DNA from: Butyrivibrio sp. Su6
Lineage (GTDB): Bacteria; Bacillota; Clostridia; Lachnospirales; Lachnospiraceae
Assembly (NCBI RefSeq): GCF_900108105.1
Contig: NZ_FNUR01000004.1
Coordinates: 62,001-126,000, forward strand
DNA: 64,000 nt
Direction: 5' to 3'
The notes under the pieces were generated by a model. The model was not told the origin of the DNA. It did not search any database and saw nothing but the letters and a program-made list of their open reading frames with translations. Shown in pieces: positions 35,840-45,317 of the stretch (position 1 is the stretch's first letter; each line of letters opens with the position of its first letter). Both the position numbers and the translations under genes were made by a program.

Positions 35840-36206
35840 CTTCTTCCCCAAAAACCTTTCTAACAGCCACAACGACGTCAGTCGATGTAAATGGCTTTAC
35901 CACAAAATCTTTTGCACCCTTCTTTAGGGCTAGGACTATCATGTTCTCATACTTTTGGTCTGAACACATGATAACATTGGCCTTAGGATCAATCTTCATG
36001 ATCTCAGTAAGAGCGTCAATCCCATTCATCTTAGGCATATTGATATCCAGGATCAAAAGATCCGGCTGTTTTTCCTTGTAATACTCAACTGCCTGTTCTC
36101 CGGTGAGTGCCTCACCTACAATCTGATATTTTTCAGGATCAAGGGCAGCCTTAAGCATTTCTCTCATTAAATTAGTGTCATCAGCTATAAGTATCTTTTT
36201 CCTCAT
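35832..36206 (-). CDS. Orphan CheY-like single-domain response regulator
   Basis: This 124-residue receiver domain has acidic pocket residues at 9-10 (IADDTN), phosphoacceptor D54 in LILDINMP, and the conserved lysine in VVKPFTS. There is no output domain, so it acts through protein interaction, as CheY does, or as a phosphate relay. No kinase or chemotaxis gene is next to it. It is translationally coupled to the ACT-domain gene (8-base overlap), which is an unusual pairing. TAGGAG precedes the ATG. Confidence 0.85.
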   Translation of the reverse strand: MRKKILIADDTNLMREMLKAALDPEKYQIVGEALTGEQAVEYYKEKQPDLLILDINMPKMNGIDALTEIMKIDPKANVIMCSDQKYENMIVLALKKGAKDFVVKPFTSTDVVVAVRKVFGEEDA

Positions 36207-36297
36207 AATAGTCTCCTAAACCGAATCAACGTTAGTAATATTATTATGACAGCAAACTATAACCTATACAAATTAAATATAAATAAAAATACCACTT

Positions 36298-37344
36298 TTA
36301 TTCCAGTTCATCAATCGTATATGTGCTTCCATCCACCACAATTTCACTTATATCGTCAAAAGAGCTATATAGTTTCTCAGATACATAGTTGAATTTATCA
36401 GGAAATCCCCCTGAATTAAGAGTTTTTATGAGGGAACTGACTCTTGGTCCATGGTGAGGATTACACTCTGCTATACAGGCAATCTTTCCCTCTTTCGCAT
36501 AGTTTATGGCCTCCTGGTTTACACCATCAAAAGAAACAACCATTATCTCACCGTTTGTGATATCTGCTCCAACCTTTTTGCCTGCATTTTCAATGGCTTC
36601 AATAGCTCCTATGGCCTCATTATCATTTTCACAATATACAACGTTTACGTTGTCATATTTCCTAAGAAACGAAGCCATAACTTCCCGGCCCTTTGTCTCA
36701 GTAAAATCACCGCTGACTTCATCAAGTATATCCCAGCCATTTGCTCTGGCCGCATTGGCAAGGCCCCTTGATCTTCCAATCTGAGCTGTTGATCCGATAG
36801 TTCCCTGAATATTTACAATGTGGATTTCATCAGCTGATATGCCGCGTTTTTCAGTAAAAGCCTTTAACCAGGCAGCAACCTTCTTTCCCTCAAGTTCAAA
36901 ATCAGAGCCAACCCAGCATGAATAAAGGTTCTTATCTGCAACATCTACCCGCCTGTCCACGATTATCACGGGTATACCTGCTTCTTTTGCCTCTCCCAGT
37001 ACCGAATCCCAGCCAGTCTCCATTGCCGGTGCAAGAACTATATAATCGACTTCCTGCTGGATAAACATTCTTATGGCAGTTATTTGATTGGACTGTTTCT
37101 GCTGGCCATTCTTATATATCAGATTATAGCCATTTTCCTGGGAAAAAGCCTCAAGCATGGACTCTGTATTTGTGCTTCTCCAGTCAGATTCCGCTCCGAG
37201 CTGTGAAAAGCCTACCGTTATGAGATCTTTTGTAACCTCATTTTCAATATCTGCATTTTGATCATTAATAGCACTGCTCCCGCATCCGGCTGTGAAAACC
37301 GAAAGCAGGAGCAGTACTAGCGCTAACATGGCGTTTTTTCTCAT
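36298..37344 (-). CDS. Sugar ABC transporter substrate-binding lipoprotein (YtfQ-like), second copy
   Basis: This is a 348-residue type I periplasmic-binding-fold lipoprotein. The signal sequence ends TAGCG with the lipid cysteine at 21. ITVGFSQLGAESDWR, DYIVLAPAMETGWDSV, IPVIIVDRRVD and IVNIQGTIGSTAQIGRS match YtfQ, the galactofuranose-binding protein. It is the last gene of the ABC operon, 12 bp after the second permease gene. A different YtfQ-like binding protein is the first ABC gene of the operon, so two receptors may share one channel. AAGGA precedes the ATG. Confidence 0.85.
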   Translation of the reverse strand: MRKNAMLALVLLLLSVFTAGCGSSAINDQNADIENEVTKDLITVGFSQLGAESDWRSTNTESMLEAFSQENGYNLIYKNGQQKQSNQITAIRMFIQQEVDYIVLAPAMETGWDSVLGEAKEAGIPVIIVDRRVDVADKNLYSCWVGSDFELEGKKVAAWLKAFTEKRGISADEIHIVNIQGTIGSTAQIGRSRGLANAARANGWDILDEVSGDFTETKGREVMASFLRKYDNVNVVYCENDNEAIGAIEAIENAGKKVGADITNGEIMVVSFDGVNQEAINYAKEGKIACIAECNPHHGPRVSSLIKTLNSGGFPDKFNYVSEKLYSSFDDISEIVVDGSTYTIDELE

Positions 37345-37356
37345 ATCTCAATGTCC

Positions 37357-38397
37357 TTATATTTTAAGAGCTTTCTTTTTTTGAGACATTACTATACTTT
37401 GGATGAGCAGGAATATACAGAGCATAGCTGCAATTGTGATTCCAGTCCACCATGCCTGATCAAGACCGGCGGATGCTACTATGTTCTGAATCGTGCTGAG
37501 TGATAAAACGCCAAACAATGTTCCAATGATGTTACCTACACCACCTGTAAGCATTGTTCCGCCAATAATTGATGAGGCAATGGCATTCATTTCCATTCCC
37601 ATCGCATGGCTGGCAGCACCTGAACCTACATGAAGGAAGTAAACATATCCTCCAATTCCCGCAAGAAGGCTGCAGATAAGATGTGATAAGAACTTAGTTC
37701 TTTTAACATTGATTCCAAGCATCAATGCACTCTGCTTATTGCCGCCAACCGCATATAGATTCCTTCCAAGCCTGGTATAGCGAAGTACTAAGAATAATAA
37801 TACCACAAGAAGCAGTGCTACTATCACACCAATTTCTACATATGCAGGGACATATATTCCCTTTTTGTTCACCGATCCAAGTCCCGGAACATTTATTCTT
37901 GTAAGTTTAAGTGCATTGAACTCAGGATCTTCTACATTAAATGGCGCAGTATTTACTATTGTCGTCATACCTCTGGCAAAAAACATTCCGGCAAGAGATA
38001 CGATAAATGGCTGAATATCAAGATACGCAACCAAAAAGCCCTGAACCAGCCCATAAGCAAGTCCTATTCCCAAAGCTATGAGAATAGAGCCTAAGATGCT
38101 TCCGTCATGGTAGTCAAGGTACACAGCACAGCACATTGACACGAGTGCCACAACGCCTCCGACAGAAATGTCAATTCCGCCGCTTATCATAACTATGCTC
38201 ATTCCGCAGGCTGTAATGATAAGTGCAGCGTTCGCATTTAAAATGTTAAAAAACATCTGTGGCTTGGTAAATCCACCGCCCTGAAAAAGCACTGCTCCTA
38301 TATACATAAGGAAAAAGATAACAATTGTAATTGTAAGAAGCAGGTTAGTATCGCTCATTTTATTGAATATACTAGTGTTTTCTTTTATTTTTTTCAT
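37357..38397 (-). CDS. Sugar ABC transporter permease (YjfF-like)
   Basis: This 346-residue BPD_transp_2 family permease has about 8-10 membrane helices. It shows GMSIVMISGGIDISVGG and the loop AVGGNKQSALMLGINVKRTK that contacts the ATPase. It matches YjfF of the furanose transporter. Its ATG follows the TAA of the partner permease gene without any gap, and AAAGGAGG lies within the end of that gene, so translation is coupled. Confidence 0.85.
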   Translation of the reverse strand: MKKIKENTSIFNKMSDTNLLLTITIVIFFLMYIGAVLFQGGGFTKPQMFFNILNANAALIITACGMSIVMISGGIDISVGGVVALVSMCCAVYLDYHDGSILGSILIALGIGLAYGLVQGFLVAYLDIQPFIVSLAGMFFARGMTTIVNTAPFNVEDPEFNALKLTRINVPGLGSVNKKGIYVPAYVEIGVIVALLLVVLLFLVLRYTRLGRNLYAVGGNKQSALMLGINVKRTKFLSHLICSLLAGIGGYVYFLHVGSGAASHAMGMEMNAIASSIIGGTMLTGGVGNIIGTLFGVLSLSTIQNIVASAGLDQAWWTGITIAAMLCIFLLIQSIVMSQKKKALKI

Positions 38398-39465
38398 TTA
38401 TGCAGCCTCCTTTCTAGCCATTGGAAGCTGTTTTGCAAGCTTTGCCATATAGTCCCTTACTGTAGGTGCTGAGAATATAACGAGCAGGATAACCACAACA
38501 GCTTTATATGCCGCAAGGGCATCAGACTGCACATTGAATTTATAAAGAGTAGTAGTCAAAAACTGAATGACATACGCTCCCAGTATTGAAGCCCACATAT
38601 TGAACTTACCTCCTGAAAGAGCATTTCCTCCAAGAGCTACAGCTAAAATAGCGTCCATCTCTATATCTTTTGCTATAACTGAGTAATTGATCGTGGATAA
38701 TCTGCTTACCTTGATAAGTGCTGCTACTGCAACGCAAAGGCCCAATATAACAAAAGTTAAGAACTTTATGAATGTTGGATTTATACCATTTAGCCTTGAG
38801 GAATTCTCATTGATTCCCACAGCCTGTGTATATAATCCAAGATTTGTTAACTTAAGGACAATTGCGATCACTATAATGCAGGCTATCACTATGAACACTG
38901 TGGTTGGAACAGGAATTCCCGGAATAAACCCGCCAAAGTAAGCAAATTTTGGGTCCGGAACGATTGGAAGCTCGTTGTTGTTGATCCAGGCAGCAATTGA
39001 ACGGCCAGCTGTAAAAAGAATCAGTGTCGCTATCATAGGCTGTATCTTAAATATAGCAACCAGCATTCCGTTAAATGCTCCGCAAAGCATGCCAACTATG
39101 CAGGCTACGAGAAACGCTACAATAATCGGAGCCTGAATTGTTTCCGGTCTTGAATTGCCACCGCACAAAACCCTTAACATAGCAGATCCCGCAATAGCTA
39201 TTGTTGCACCTACAGAGATGTCCTGCCCTCCTGATGCTGCTGTAACAAGAGTCATGCCTATGGCTAAGATTGCAAGCTCTGAACCGTAATCAAGAATTGT
39301 TATCAGATAACCTGACAAAACCGGATTTCCGGCATTATTTGTTCCAACAGTTACTTTGAAAAATCCCGGATCATTGATCAGATTTATTACTGCCAGAAGT
39401 ATAAGTGCCATAAGCGGAATAAAGAGCTGATTGCTCGTTATCTTTTTTAATATTTGCTTATTCAT
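38398..39465 (-). CDS. Sugar ABC transporter permease (YtfT-like)
   Basis: This 355-residue permease has about 8-10 membrane helices and the family motif GMTLVTAASGGQDISVGA, with AVGINENSSRLNGINP as the ATPase contact loop. It pairs with the next permease to form a heterodimeric channel, as in YtfT-YjfF. It starts 3 bp after the ATPase stop, with GGGGGAG overlapping the end of that gene. Confidence 0.85.
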   Translation of the reverse strand: MNKQILKKITSNQLFIPLMALILLAVINLINDPGFFKVTVGTNNAGNPVLSGYLITILDYGSELAILAIGMTLVTAASGGQDISVGATIAIAGSAMLRVLCGGNSRPETIQAPIIVAFLVACIVGMLCGAFNGMLVAIFKIQPMIATLILFTAGRSIAAWINNNELPIVPDPKFAYFGGFIPGIPVPTTVFIVIACIIVIAIVLKLTNLGLYTQAVGINENSSRLNGINPTFIKFLTFVILGLCVAVAALIKVSRLSTINYSVIAKDIEMDAILAVALGGNALSGGKFNMWASILGAYVIQFLTTTLYKFNVQSDALAAYKAVVVILLVIFSAPTVRDYMAKLAKQLPMARKEAA

Positions 39466-39468
39466 ACC

Positions 39469-40983
39469 TTATTCTCCCCCTGCAATAGTGCTCATGATCT
39501 TGTTCTGTGTAAGATCTTCGCCCGAAAGCTCTCCTACAACTTTTCTGTCACGCATAACTACCAGCCTTGAGCACGTTCTTAGCATTTCATCGGTTTCAGA
39601 AGAGATAAACGTAACGCTCATTCCTTCTGAAGCAAGCTCTAACACGAGCTTTTGTATATCTACTTTCGTTCCTACATCGATTCCTCTGGTAGGCTCATCC
39701 AGAATCAGATATTCAGGATGCATTAATAGCCACCTTGCCAGGATTACTTTCTGCTGATTTCCACCGGAAAGAGATTTTATCGGTGTATCAGCCGATGCAG
39801 TCTTAATATTCAGTTTTTTAATGTACTCCTCCGCAAAAGCGTTGGCTTTTGCCTTACTGAAAGGCTTAAAGAAGCCTGTTAATACCTGGAGTGCAAGTAT
39901 AATGTTATCCCTTACAGAAAGATCTCCGATTATTCCATCGACTTTTCTGTCTTCAGGCAAATACGCAATACCATTTTTCATGGCATCCAATGGCTTATTT
40001 ATCTTAACGTCCTTGCCATGTACTTTTACGTGGCCTCCAATGACTCTGTCCGCTCCAAAGATTGAACGTACACATTCGCTTCGTCCGGAGCCTAAAAGAC
40101 CTGTAAATCCATTCACTTCACCTTTTTTAATGTAAAAATCAAAAGGCTGAATACCGGCATCACTCTGAAGCTTTGATGCTTCAAAGACTTTTTCATCCGC
40201 ATCTTTCCCCGAATATGCTGCATTCTCACCTTTGATATCTGAAAGGTCATCCATCTCTTTACCGAGCATTTTTGCAACAAGCTGAACTCTTGGAAGGTCT
40301 TTTATCTCATATTCCCCAACAAGCTGACCGTCCCTAAGAACTGTGATCTTATCACAGACTTCATAAACCTGATCCAGAAAGTGAGTTACAAATATGATTC
40401 CAACTCCCATTTCTTTAAGATCTCTCATAAGACCAAAAAGTTTTTCTACTTCCTGCTCATCAAGAGAGGAAGTCGGTTCATCAAGTATCAGCACTTTACA
40501 ATCCATATCAACAGCTCTGGCTATGGCAACCATCTGCTGAACTGCTATTGAACAGTTTGCAAGCTGCTGCGTTGCCTTTGCAGGAATATCAAGTTTCTTT
40601 AAAAGCTTCTCAGCGTCTGCATTTATGCTCTTCCAATCAACTAATCGGCCTTCTCCTCTGCCAATAAACATATTCTCAGCAACAGTAAGATTGGGACAAA
40701 GAGTTATTTCCTGATAAACTGTACTGATACCAAGCCTTTGGGCATCCTGAGGTGAATGTATCTGAACCTCTCCTTTGCCAGCAAGGCAGATTGTTCCTGC
40801 ATCTTTGGAATACACCCCCGTCAGGACCTTGATCAGTGTTGATTTTCCTGCACCATTCTCTCCCATCAGAGCATGTATTTCCCCTTTGTTCAGGGTAAAA
40901 TCCACATTCTGAAGAGCTTTAACTCCAGGAAATGATTTATTGATGCCTCGCATCGTTAGCACTTGTTTCTCTTCCACAGGCAT
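39469..40983 (-). CDS. Sugar ABC transporter ATP-binding protein with two ATPase domains (YtfR-like)
   Basis: This 504-residue protein has two ABC domains. The first (about 10-240) is complete, with GENGAGKST, ILDEPTSSLDEQ and THFLDQVYEV. The second (about 260-500) has the degenerate Walker A GLLGSGRSE but an intact LSGGNQQKV and LILDEPTRGIDVG, as usual for the RbsA/YtfR group. The ATG at 40983 has AGAGG upstream. A longer frame starts at 41040, but that codon lies within a terminator hairpin and is rejected. Sugar uptake follows from the neighbours. Confidence 0.9.
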   Translation of the reverse strand: MPVEEKQVLTMRGINKSFPGVKALQNVDFTLNKGEIHALMGENGAGKSTLIKVLTGVYSKDAGTICLAGKGEVQIHSPQDAQRLGISTVYQEITLCPNLTVAENMFIGRGEGRLVDWKSINADAEKLLKKLDIPAKATQQLANCSIAVQQMVAIARAVDMDCKVLILDEPTSSLDEQEVEKLFGLMRDLKEMGVGIIFVTHFLDQVYEVCDKITVLRDGQLVGEYEIKDLPRVQLVAKMLGKEMDDLSDIKGENAAYSGKDADEKVFEASKLQSDAGIQPFDFYIKKGEVNGFTGLLGSGRSECVRSIFGADRVIGGHVKVHGKDVKINKPLDAMKNGIAYLPEDRKVDGIIGDLSVRDNIILALQVLTGFFKPFSKAKANAFAEEYIKKLNIKTASADTPIKSLSGGNQQKVILARWLLMHPEYLILDEPTRGIDVGTKVDIQKLVLELASEGMSVTFISSETDEMLRTCSRLVVMRDRKVVGELSGEDLTQNKIMSTIAGGE

Positions 40984-40996
40984 TACCTCTATTTCT

Positions 40997-41045
40997 TTTA
41001 AAAAACGCGGTGCGGTTGTCCTTACGGACTCCTGCCGCACCGCGT
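40997..41045 (-). terminator. Strong GC-rich terminator inside the sugar ABC operon
   Basis: An 11-bp perfect stem (41005-41015 with 41035-41045, starting ACGCGGTGCGG) encloses a smaller GTCC-TTAC-GGAC hairpin. On the minus strand it is followed by TTTTTTAAAA. It lies between the first binding-protein gene and the ATPase gene, so part of transcription should stop here and the binding protein be made in excess. Confidence 0.85.
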
Positions 41046-41063
41046 CCTTTCTTTTTTACTTAA

Positions 41064-42059
41064 TTAAATTCCGTATGTGTCAACATCCTGCTGTGTGATT
41101 GTTGTTGCATCGAAGCCCTTCTCATCCATGATGATTGTCTTCTGTGAAAGTGTTCCGCCACTCTCTAATGTCTTGATAATGTCATCAATGTAGCTAGCCT
41201 GGAAAGGATTGCACTGTCCATCATAGTTCCAGTTCTGGTTAAGAAGCTCTTCAAGTGCCCACTTATTGCAGTCAAAGCCCATAACTACAACGTCTTTTCC
41301 TACACCATGTGAGATACCTGCTGCGTCAAGAGCAGCTACAGCACCCTTAGCCATGTCATCGTTCTCAGCATAGATTACGTTAAATGGTGTGCCTGCATCG
41401 ATAACTGACTGAACGATCTGCTGTGCCTTCTCTGCATTCCACTCAGCTGTCTGCTGTTTAACGATGTTCCAGTTTGCTTCTGCAGCAACCTTAGTATCAA
41501 GAGCTCCACTACGTCCCTGCTGAGCAGCTGAACCCATAACACCCTGAATGTGGATTACATTGTACTCAGAAATGTTCTGTCCAGCGAGCCAGTCAACAGC
41601 TGTCTGTCCCTCTTTTGCCATGTCTGATACGATTGAAGCTTCATAGAGGCTTGGATCTGCATCGATAGTACGGTCAAAAAGAATTACTTTGATTCCTGCA
41701 GCCTGTGCATCCTTAAGAACTGAATCCCAACCTGCTGTATCAGCAGCTGAAAGAAGAAGATAATCAACTTCATCCTGGATAAATGTCTGAGCGTACTGGA
41801 TCTGCTCATCATTCTTCAAACTGTAAGCAAAAGATGCATCATATCCGTTTTCTTTTGTGAATTTTGCTTTAAGATCAGCATCGTTAGCTGTACGGTAACC
41901 GGACTCGTTAGGGTCGTTGTTGATAATACCAACCTTAATAAGGCCGCCTGAAGAAGCCGGAGCTTCTGTAGTTGTGCTTGCTGGCGCTGTGCTTCCACAT
42001 GCAACAAGACCAAGTGTCATGGCTGATGCCATAACGATTGACAATACTTTCCTCATCAT
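41064..42059 (-). CDS. Sugar ABC transporter substrate-binding lipoprotein (YtfQ-like), first copy
   Basis: This 331-residue lipoprotein has a signal ending LVACGS (cysteine at 21), a Ser/Thr/Ala linker, and the fold of YtfQ-type sugar-binding proteins: IKVGIINNDPNESGYR, DYLLLSAADTAGWDSV, VILFDRTIDAD and VIHIQGVMGSAAQQGRS. AGGAGG precedes the tandem ATG codons. It follows the two-component genes and precedes the terminator and ATPase gene. It is clearly diverged from the second copy (348 residues) at the end of the operon. Confidence 0.9.
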   Translation of the reverse strand: MMRKVLSIVMASAMTLGLVACGSTAPASTTTEAPASSGGLIKVGIINNDPNESGYRTANDADLKAKFTKENGYDASFAYSLKNDEQIQYAQTFIQDEVDYLLLSAADTAGWDSVLKDAQAAGIKVILFDRTIDADPSLYEASIVSDMAKEGQTAVDWLAGQNISEYNVIHIQGVMGSAAQQGRSGALDTKVAAEANWNIVKQQTAEWNAEKAQQIVQSVIDAGTPFNVIYAENDDMAKGAVAALDAAGISHGVGKDVVVMGFDCNKWALEELLNQNWNYDGQCNPFQASYIDDIIKTLESGGTLSQKTIIMDEKGFDATTITQQDVDTYGI

Positions 42060-42193
42060 AACAATTTCCTCCTAAAATATTATGTGTTTTGGGTTGTCCC
42101 CACCTCTTAAACACATTGTAATTTTCAGGAGGAAATTTTAAATTCAATAAAATTGAAATTCGGTTAGTTTTTTTATTAAAATTTCATTTTGTT

Positions 42194-43519
42194 TCATTTT
42201 TCTACGATTTCGGTTAATTTTTTCGGAAGTCGTATAACAACCCTCGTTCCTTCTTCATAGGTACTAGCAATATCAAGTCCATATTCTTCACCGAAATTCA
42301 GCTTTATTCTCTGATTCACGTTATAAAGGCCATAAACGGCACTTTCTTCAAGTTTTTCTGCTTCTAGGGCAAGCTTAACATCATTTAACCTCTCAGAAGT
42401 CATTCCCTTTCCATTGTCCTCAACGCAGATTTCAAAGTAGGTGTTATATTCTTTTCCTGTTACAGTAATGTGCCCACCGCCTCTTTTATTCTTGATTCCA
42501 TGATAAAGTGCATTTTCCACAACAGGCTGAACAGTAATCTTGGGAATACTATAATCAAAAATTGCTTCTTCAACATTTATCTCATAGCTAAGAATGTCCT
42601 GATACCTTATCTGCTGTATCTCCAGATAACTTCTTACATGCTGGAGCTCTTCTTTTACAGAAACTATCTCTTTTCCCCTATTGAGAGATGCCCTGAAAAA
42701 GTCAGACAAACTCTTAACCATATTGACAACCTGCTTTTGGTTGCCGGCCTCAGCTGACCACACTATTGTATCCAGTGTGTTATAAAGAAAGTGTGGATTT
42801 ATCTGGGCCTGCAAGAGTTCAAATTCAGCCTTACGCAGTTGCTTTTGTTCCTGTTTTACCTGTTCTTCGATAGGACGCGTTATCCACAAAGGGCCTACAA
42901 ATGATACTAAAAGGATAACTAATACAATAGCAACTGTTATTACCATTGAAATCTTTATGATGTCCAGAAATACTTCCTTATTCTCAGCCTGCGCGACCTG
43001 TATCTGCTTGTTTTCATAATAGATATACTCATTGATAGTCTCTTGCAAAAGAGCTGTCACTATCTGAACGTCATTCTCCCATATGAGCATATTTGCCTCA
43101 TACTTATCCTCATAGGTAAGATTATTCTTTATTCTTTCTATGTAGACTTCAAGGTTATTTAAGTACTTCTCCGCACTTAGTAACCTCTTTTGATTATCAT
43201 CAGTATTTGTATAGCCTTTAAGTCCCCCGACAACAGCCCTGGCATCGCTTAATAAAATCGGTATCTGCGAATCCTCAGGTGCAACATTACCAACTATCAA
43301 AAGATATGTCTCATAATCAAAATCTTCCTTAAAATCAAGACTGAATTCGCTCGCTGTAACCACCGAGTTCAGCATTGTATTATATCTTTCGCTTACAAAA
43401 AAGAGATTGTAAAGCGCATACACCATGAAGATCAGGTTAGGTAAAAGAAGTATAATGTAAGATAGTCTGATCTGTGACGCCAGCTTTGATCGCTGTTTCT
43501 TTCTATGACCATTGAACAT
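42194..43519 (-). CDS. Sensor histidine kinase of the YesM/LytS-type (His_kinase family)
   Basis: This 441-residue kinase has membrane helices at about 20-41 and 189-212 bracketing an extracellular sensor of about 145 residues. The phosphoacceptor is H243 in QINPHFLYNTLD, followed by an ATPase domain with VQPVVENALYHG and EDNGKGM. It starts directly after the response regulator gene, with GGAGGAG overlapping that stop. With the next genes it very likely senses sugar, perhaps via a binding protein, and controls the importer. Confidence 0.9.
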   Translation of the reverse strand: MFNGHRKKQRSKLASQIRLSYIILLLPNLIFMVYALYNLFFVSERYNTMLNSVVTASEFSLDFKEDFDYETYLLIVGNVAPEDSQIPILLSDARAVVGGLKGYTNTDDNQKRLLSAEKYLNNLEVYIERIKNNLTYEDKYEANMLIWENDVQIVTALLQETINEYIYYENKQIQVAQAENKEVFLDIIKISMVITVAIVLVILLVSFVGPLWITRPIEEQVKQEQKQLRKAEFELLQAQINPHFLYNTLDTIVWSAEAGNQKQVVNMVKSLSDFFRASLNRGKEIVSVKEELQHVRSYLEIQQIRYQDILSYEINVEEAIFDYSIPKITVQPVVENALYHGIKNKRGGGHITVTGKEYNTYFEICVEDNGKGMTSERLNDVKLALEAEKLEESAVYGLYNVNQRIKLNFGEEYGLDIASTYEEGTRVVIRLPKKLTEIVEK

Positions 43520-43521
43520 CT

Positions 43522-45141
43522 TTACTCCTCCTCACGTGTACCATTTCTGTACTGAGTAGGAGTTAGTCCCTGTGTCTTCTTAAATAGATATGAAAAATAA
43601 TGTGGATCCTTGTAACCAACCATCTGACCTATTTCATTACTTCTCTTTGAAGTGCTGCAAAGAAGCTCTTTTGCATGCTCCATCCTGTAATCCGTAAGAT
43701 ATTTAATGAATGGCTGTCCAGTCTCTTGCTTAAATACTGCGCTTAAGTGATTTGGCGAGAAATTCACATGAGCAGCAAGGGAGTTGAGCGACAGCTCCTC
43801 CTCTGCGTAGTGCTTCTCAATATATGCCACTGCTTCATTCATGATGTCACGATATCTTCCAATTGCGTTGCTCTGCTTAATAAGAAGCGCTTTATTCATG
43901 ATTTCCTTCATGTAATCAAAGGTCTTTTTCTCATCTCCAAGAACTTCTGCATTTGGAGCCGTAATCTGCTTATCAAGCTCATCTCTGCTAAGTCCCAATT
44001 CATTTAATATATAATCTGTGACGCAGAAATATAGATCCATTGATATATATTGCCTGAGCATTGTAGACCTGATAGCATTTTTTCCCATTCCATTAAAGAA
44101 TTCTTCCAAAAAGAACTCTGTCTCAGAGGCTTCTCCTCGTCTTAAAAACTCTTTTACAAGCTTTCTATCGATATGTTTTGGATCAATCTCAGACAAGATA
44201 ATATCCTCTTTTTCTACCTTAAGGCCTTCTTCCGAACCAACCATAAAACCATTGTCAGAAGTTAAGTACATGTGAGCAAACGCCCTGCTGGCCCATGAAA
44301 AAGATGTACTTATTTCTGTTATTCTGTTGACCGTTTGACCGATTCCACCAAAATATCGTATGTTATTATAATTCTCAAAAAGTCCCATCATTTCCTTGAT
44401 AGTAGACTCTATATTTGTATTAATAGTGTTTTCATCGTCTCCTTTAAATAGCAGAGCGAGTCCTTCCAGATCAAGGTTAAAACTGATTGCTCCATTTTTA
44501 GTTGCGATGGCTCTTATTCCTTCTTCAATTTTTAGGACACTGTTTGAAAATTCGCCAATCTCATGCTTTTTTGACCACACTTTCATGAGGAGAACATTAT
44601 ATTTTAGAGCTGTTATATCAATGGACAGCTTTTTTGCCATTTCGATAAGTTCAGATGCGCCACAGTTTGAGCTGACAAGCTTTCCAAAAAAGGCCTGTTT
44701 ATCAAGCTCATTTCTCTCCTTCATTTCCTCTTCATAGCGCTTTGTAGCCTCCCTCTCTGCGCGCTTTTCTTCAACCTTTTCAGAAACAGAACTCACTTCT
44801 CTTAGAAGGTCACTGCCACTTATAGGCTTCGAAAGATAGCTTGAAACGCCTATCCTGATTGCCTCTTTTGCGTATTGAAAATCTTCATATCCTGTAAGCA
44901 GGATTATCTCGATCCATGGAAATTCCGCCTTGACCATGCGGCTCAGAGTCAGACCGTCCATAAATGGCATTTTAATGTCGGTAATAAGAATATCCGGCTG
45001 CGTTTTCTGGATCATTGAGTAGGCAAGTTCCCCATCAGATGCCTCCCCACAAAAATCAAATCCATTTGCAAGCCAGTCAATATTGTTTTTTATACCCTCC
45101 CTAACAACAAATTCGTCTTCCACAAGAAATACTTTTACCAT
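43522..45141 (-). CDS. AraC-type response regulator (YesN-like)
   Basis: This 539-residue regulator has a receiver domain (1-120) with phosphoacceptor D55 in ILITDIKMPF and KPI at the lysine position, a long middle region (about 140-425), and an AraC double helix-turn-helix (about 435-535) with LSLNSLAAHVNFSPNHLSAVF and the final YKDPHYFSYLFKK. AAAGGGG precedes the ATG. The kinase gene follows after 2 bp. Direct repeats TTTCATTTT at 42182 and 42192, just upstream of the binding-protein gene, are possible target sites. Confidence 0.9.
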   Translation of the reverse strand: MVKVFLVEDEFVVREGIKNNIDWLANGFDFCGEASDGELAYSMIQKTQPDILITDIKMPFMDGLTLSRMVKAEFPWIEIILLTGYEDFQYAKEAIRIGVSSYLSKPISGSDLLREVSSVSEKVEEKRAEREATKRYEEEMKERNELDKQAFFGKLVSSNCGASELIEMAKKLSIDITALKYNVLLMKVWSKKHEIGEFSNSVLKIEEGIRAIATKNGAISFNLDLEGLALLFKGDDENTINTNIESTIKEMMGLFENYNNIRYFGGIGQTVNRITEISTSFSWASRAFAHMYLTSDNGFMVGSEEGLKVEKEDIILSEIDPKHIDRKLVKEFLRRGEASETEFFLEEFFNGMGKNAIRSTMLRQYISMDLYFCVTDYILNELGLSRDELDKQITAPNAEVLGDEKKTFDYMKEIMNKALLIKQSNAIGRYRDIMNEAVAYIEKHYAEEELSLNSLAAHVNFSPNHLSAVFKQETGQPFIKYLTDYRMEHAKELLCSTSKRSNEIGQMVGYKDPHYFSYLFKKTQGLTPTQYRNGTREEE

Positions 45142-45317
45142 ACAAGAAACCCCTTTATGAAATACATTTTCCCCACTTCATTTTATCATTAAACCAATAA
45201 TTCCTAAAGATGAGACAGGCACATATTTTCTGCTTTTTTAATATTTACTCACGTATACATATAAATTGTAATATGATATACTTTTACGGCTTAGTTATAT
45301 GAATAAAGGATGATGTT

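Noticed and set aside
40984..41040. Longer N-terminus of the YtfR-like ATPase
   Set aside because: The first codons would lie in the terminator hairpin and have no family similarity.
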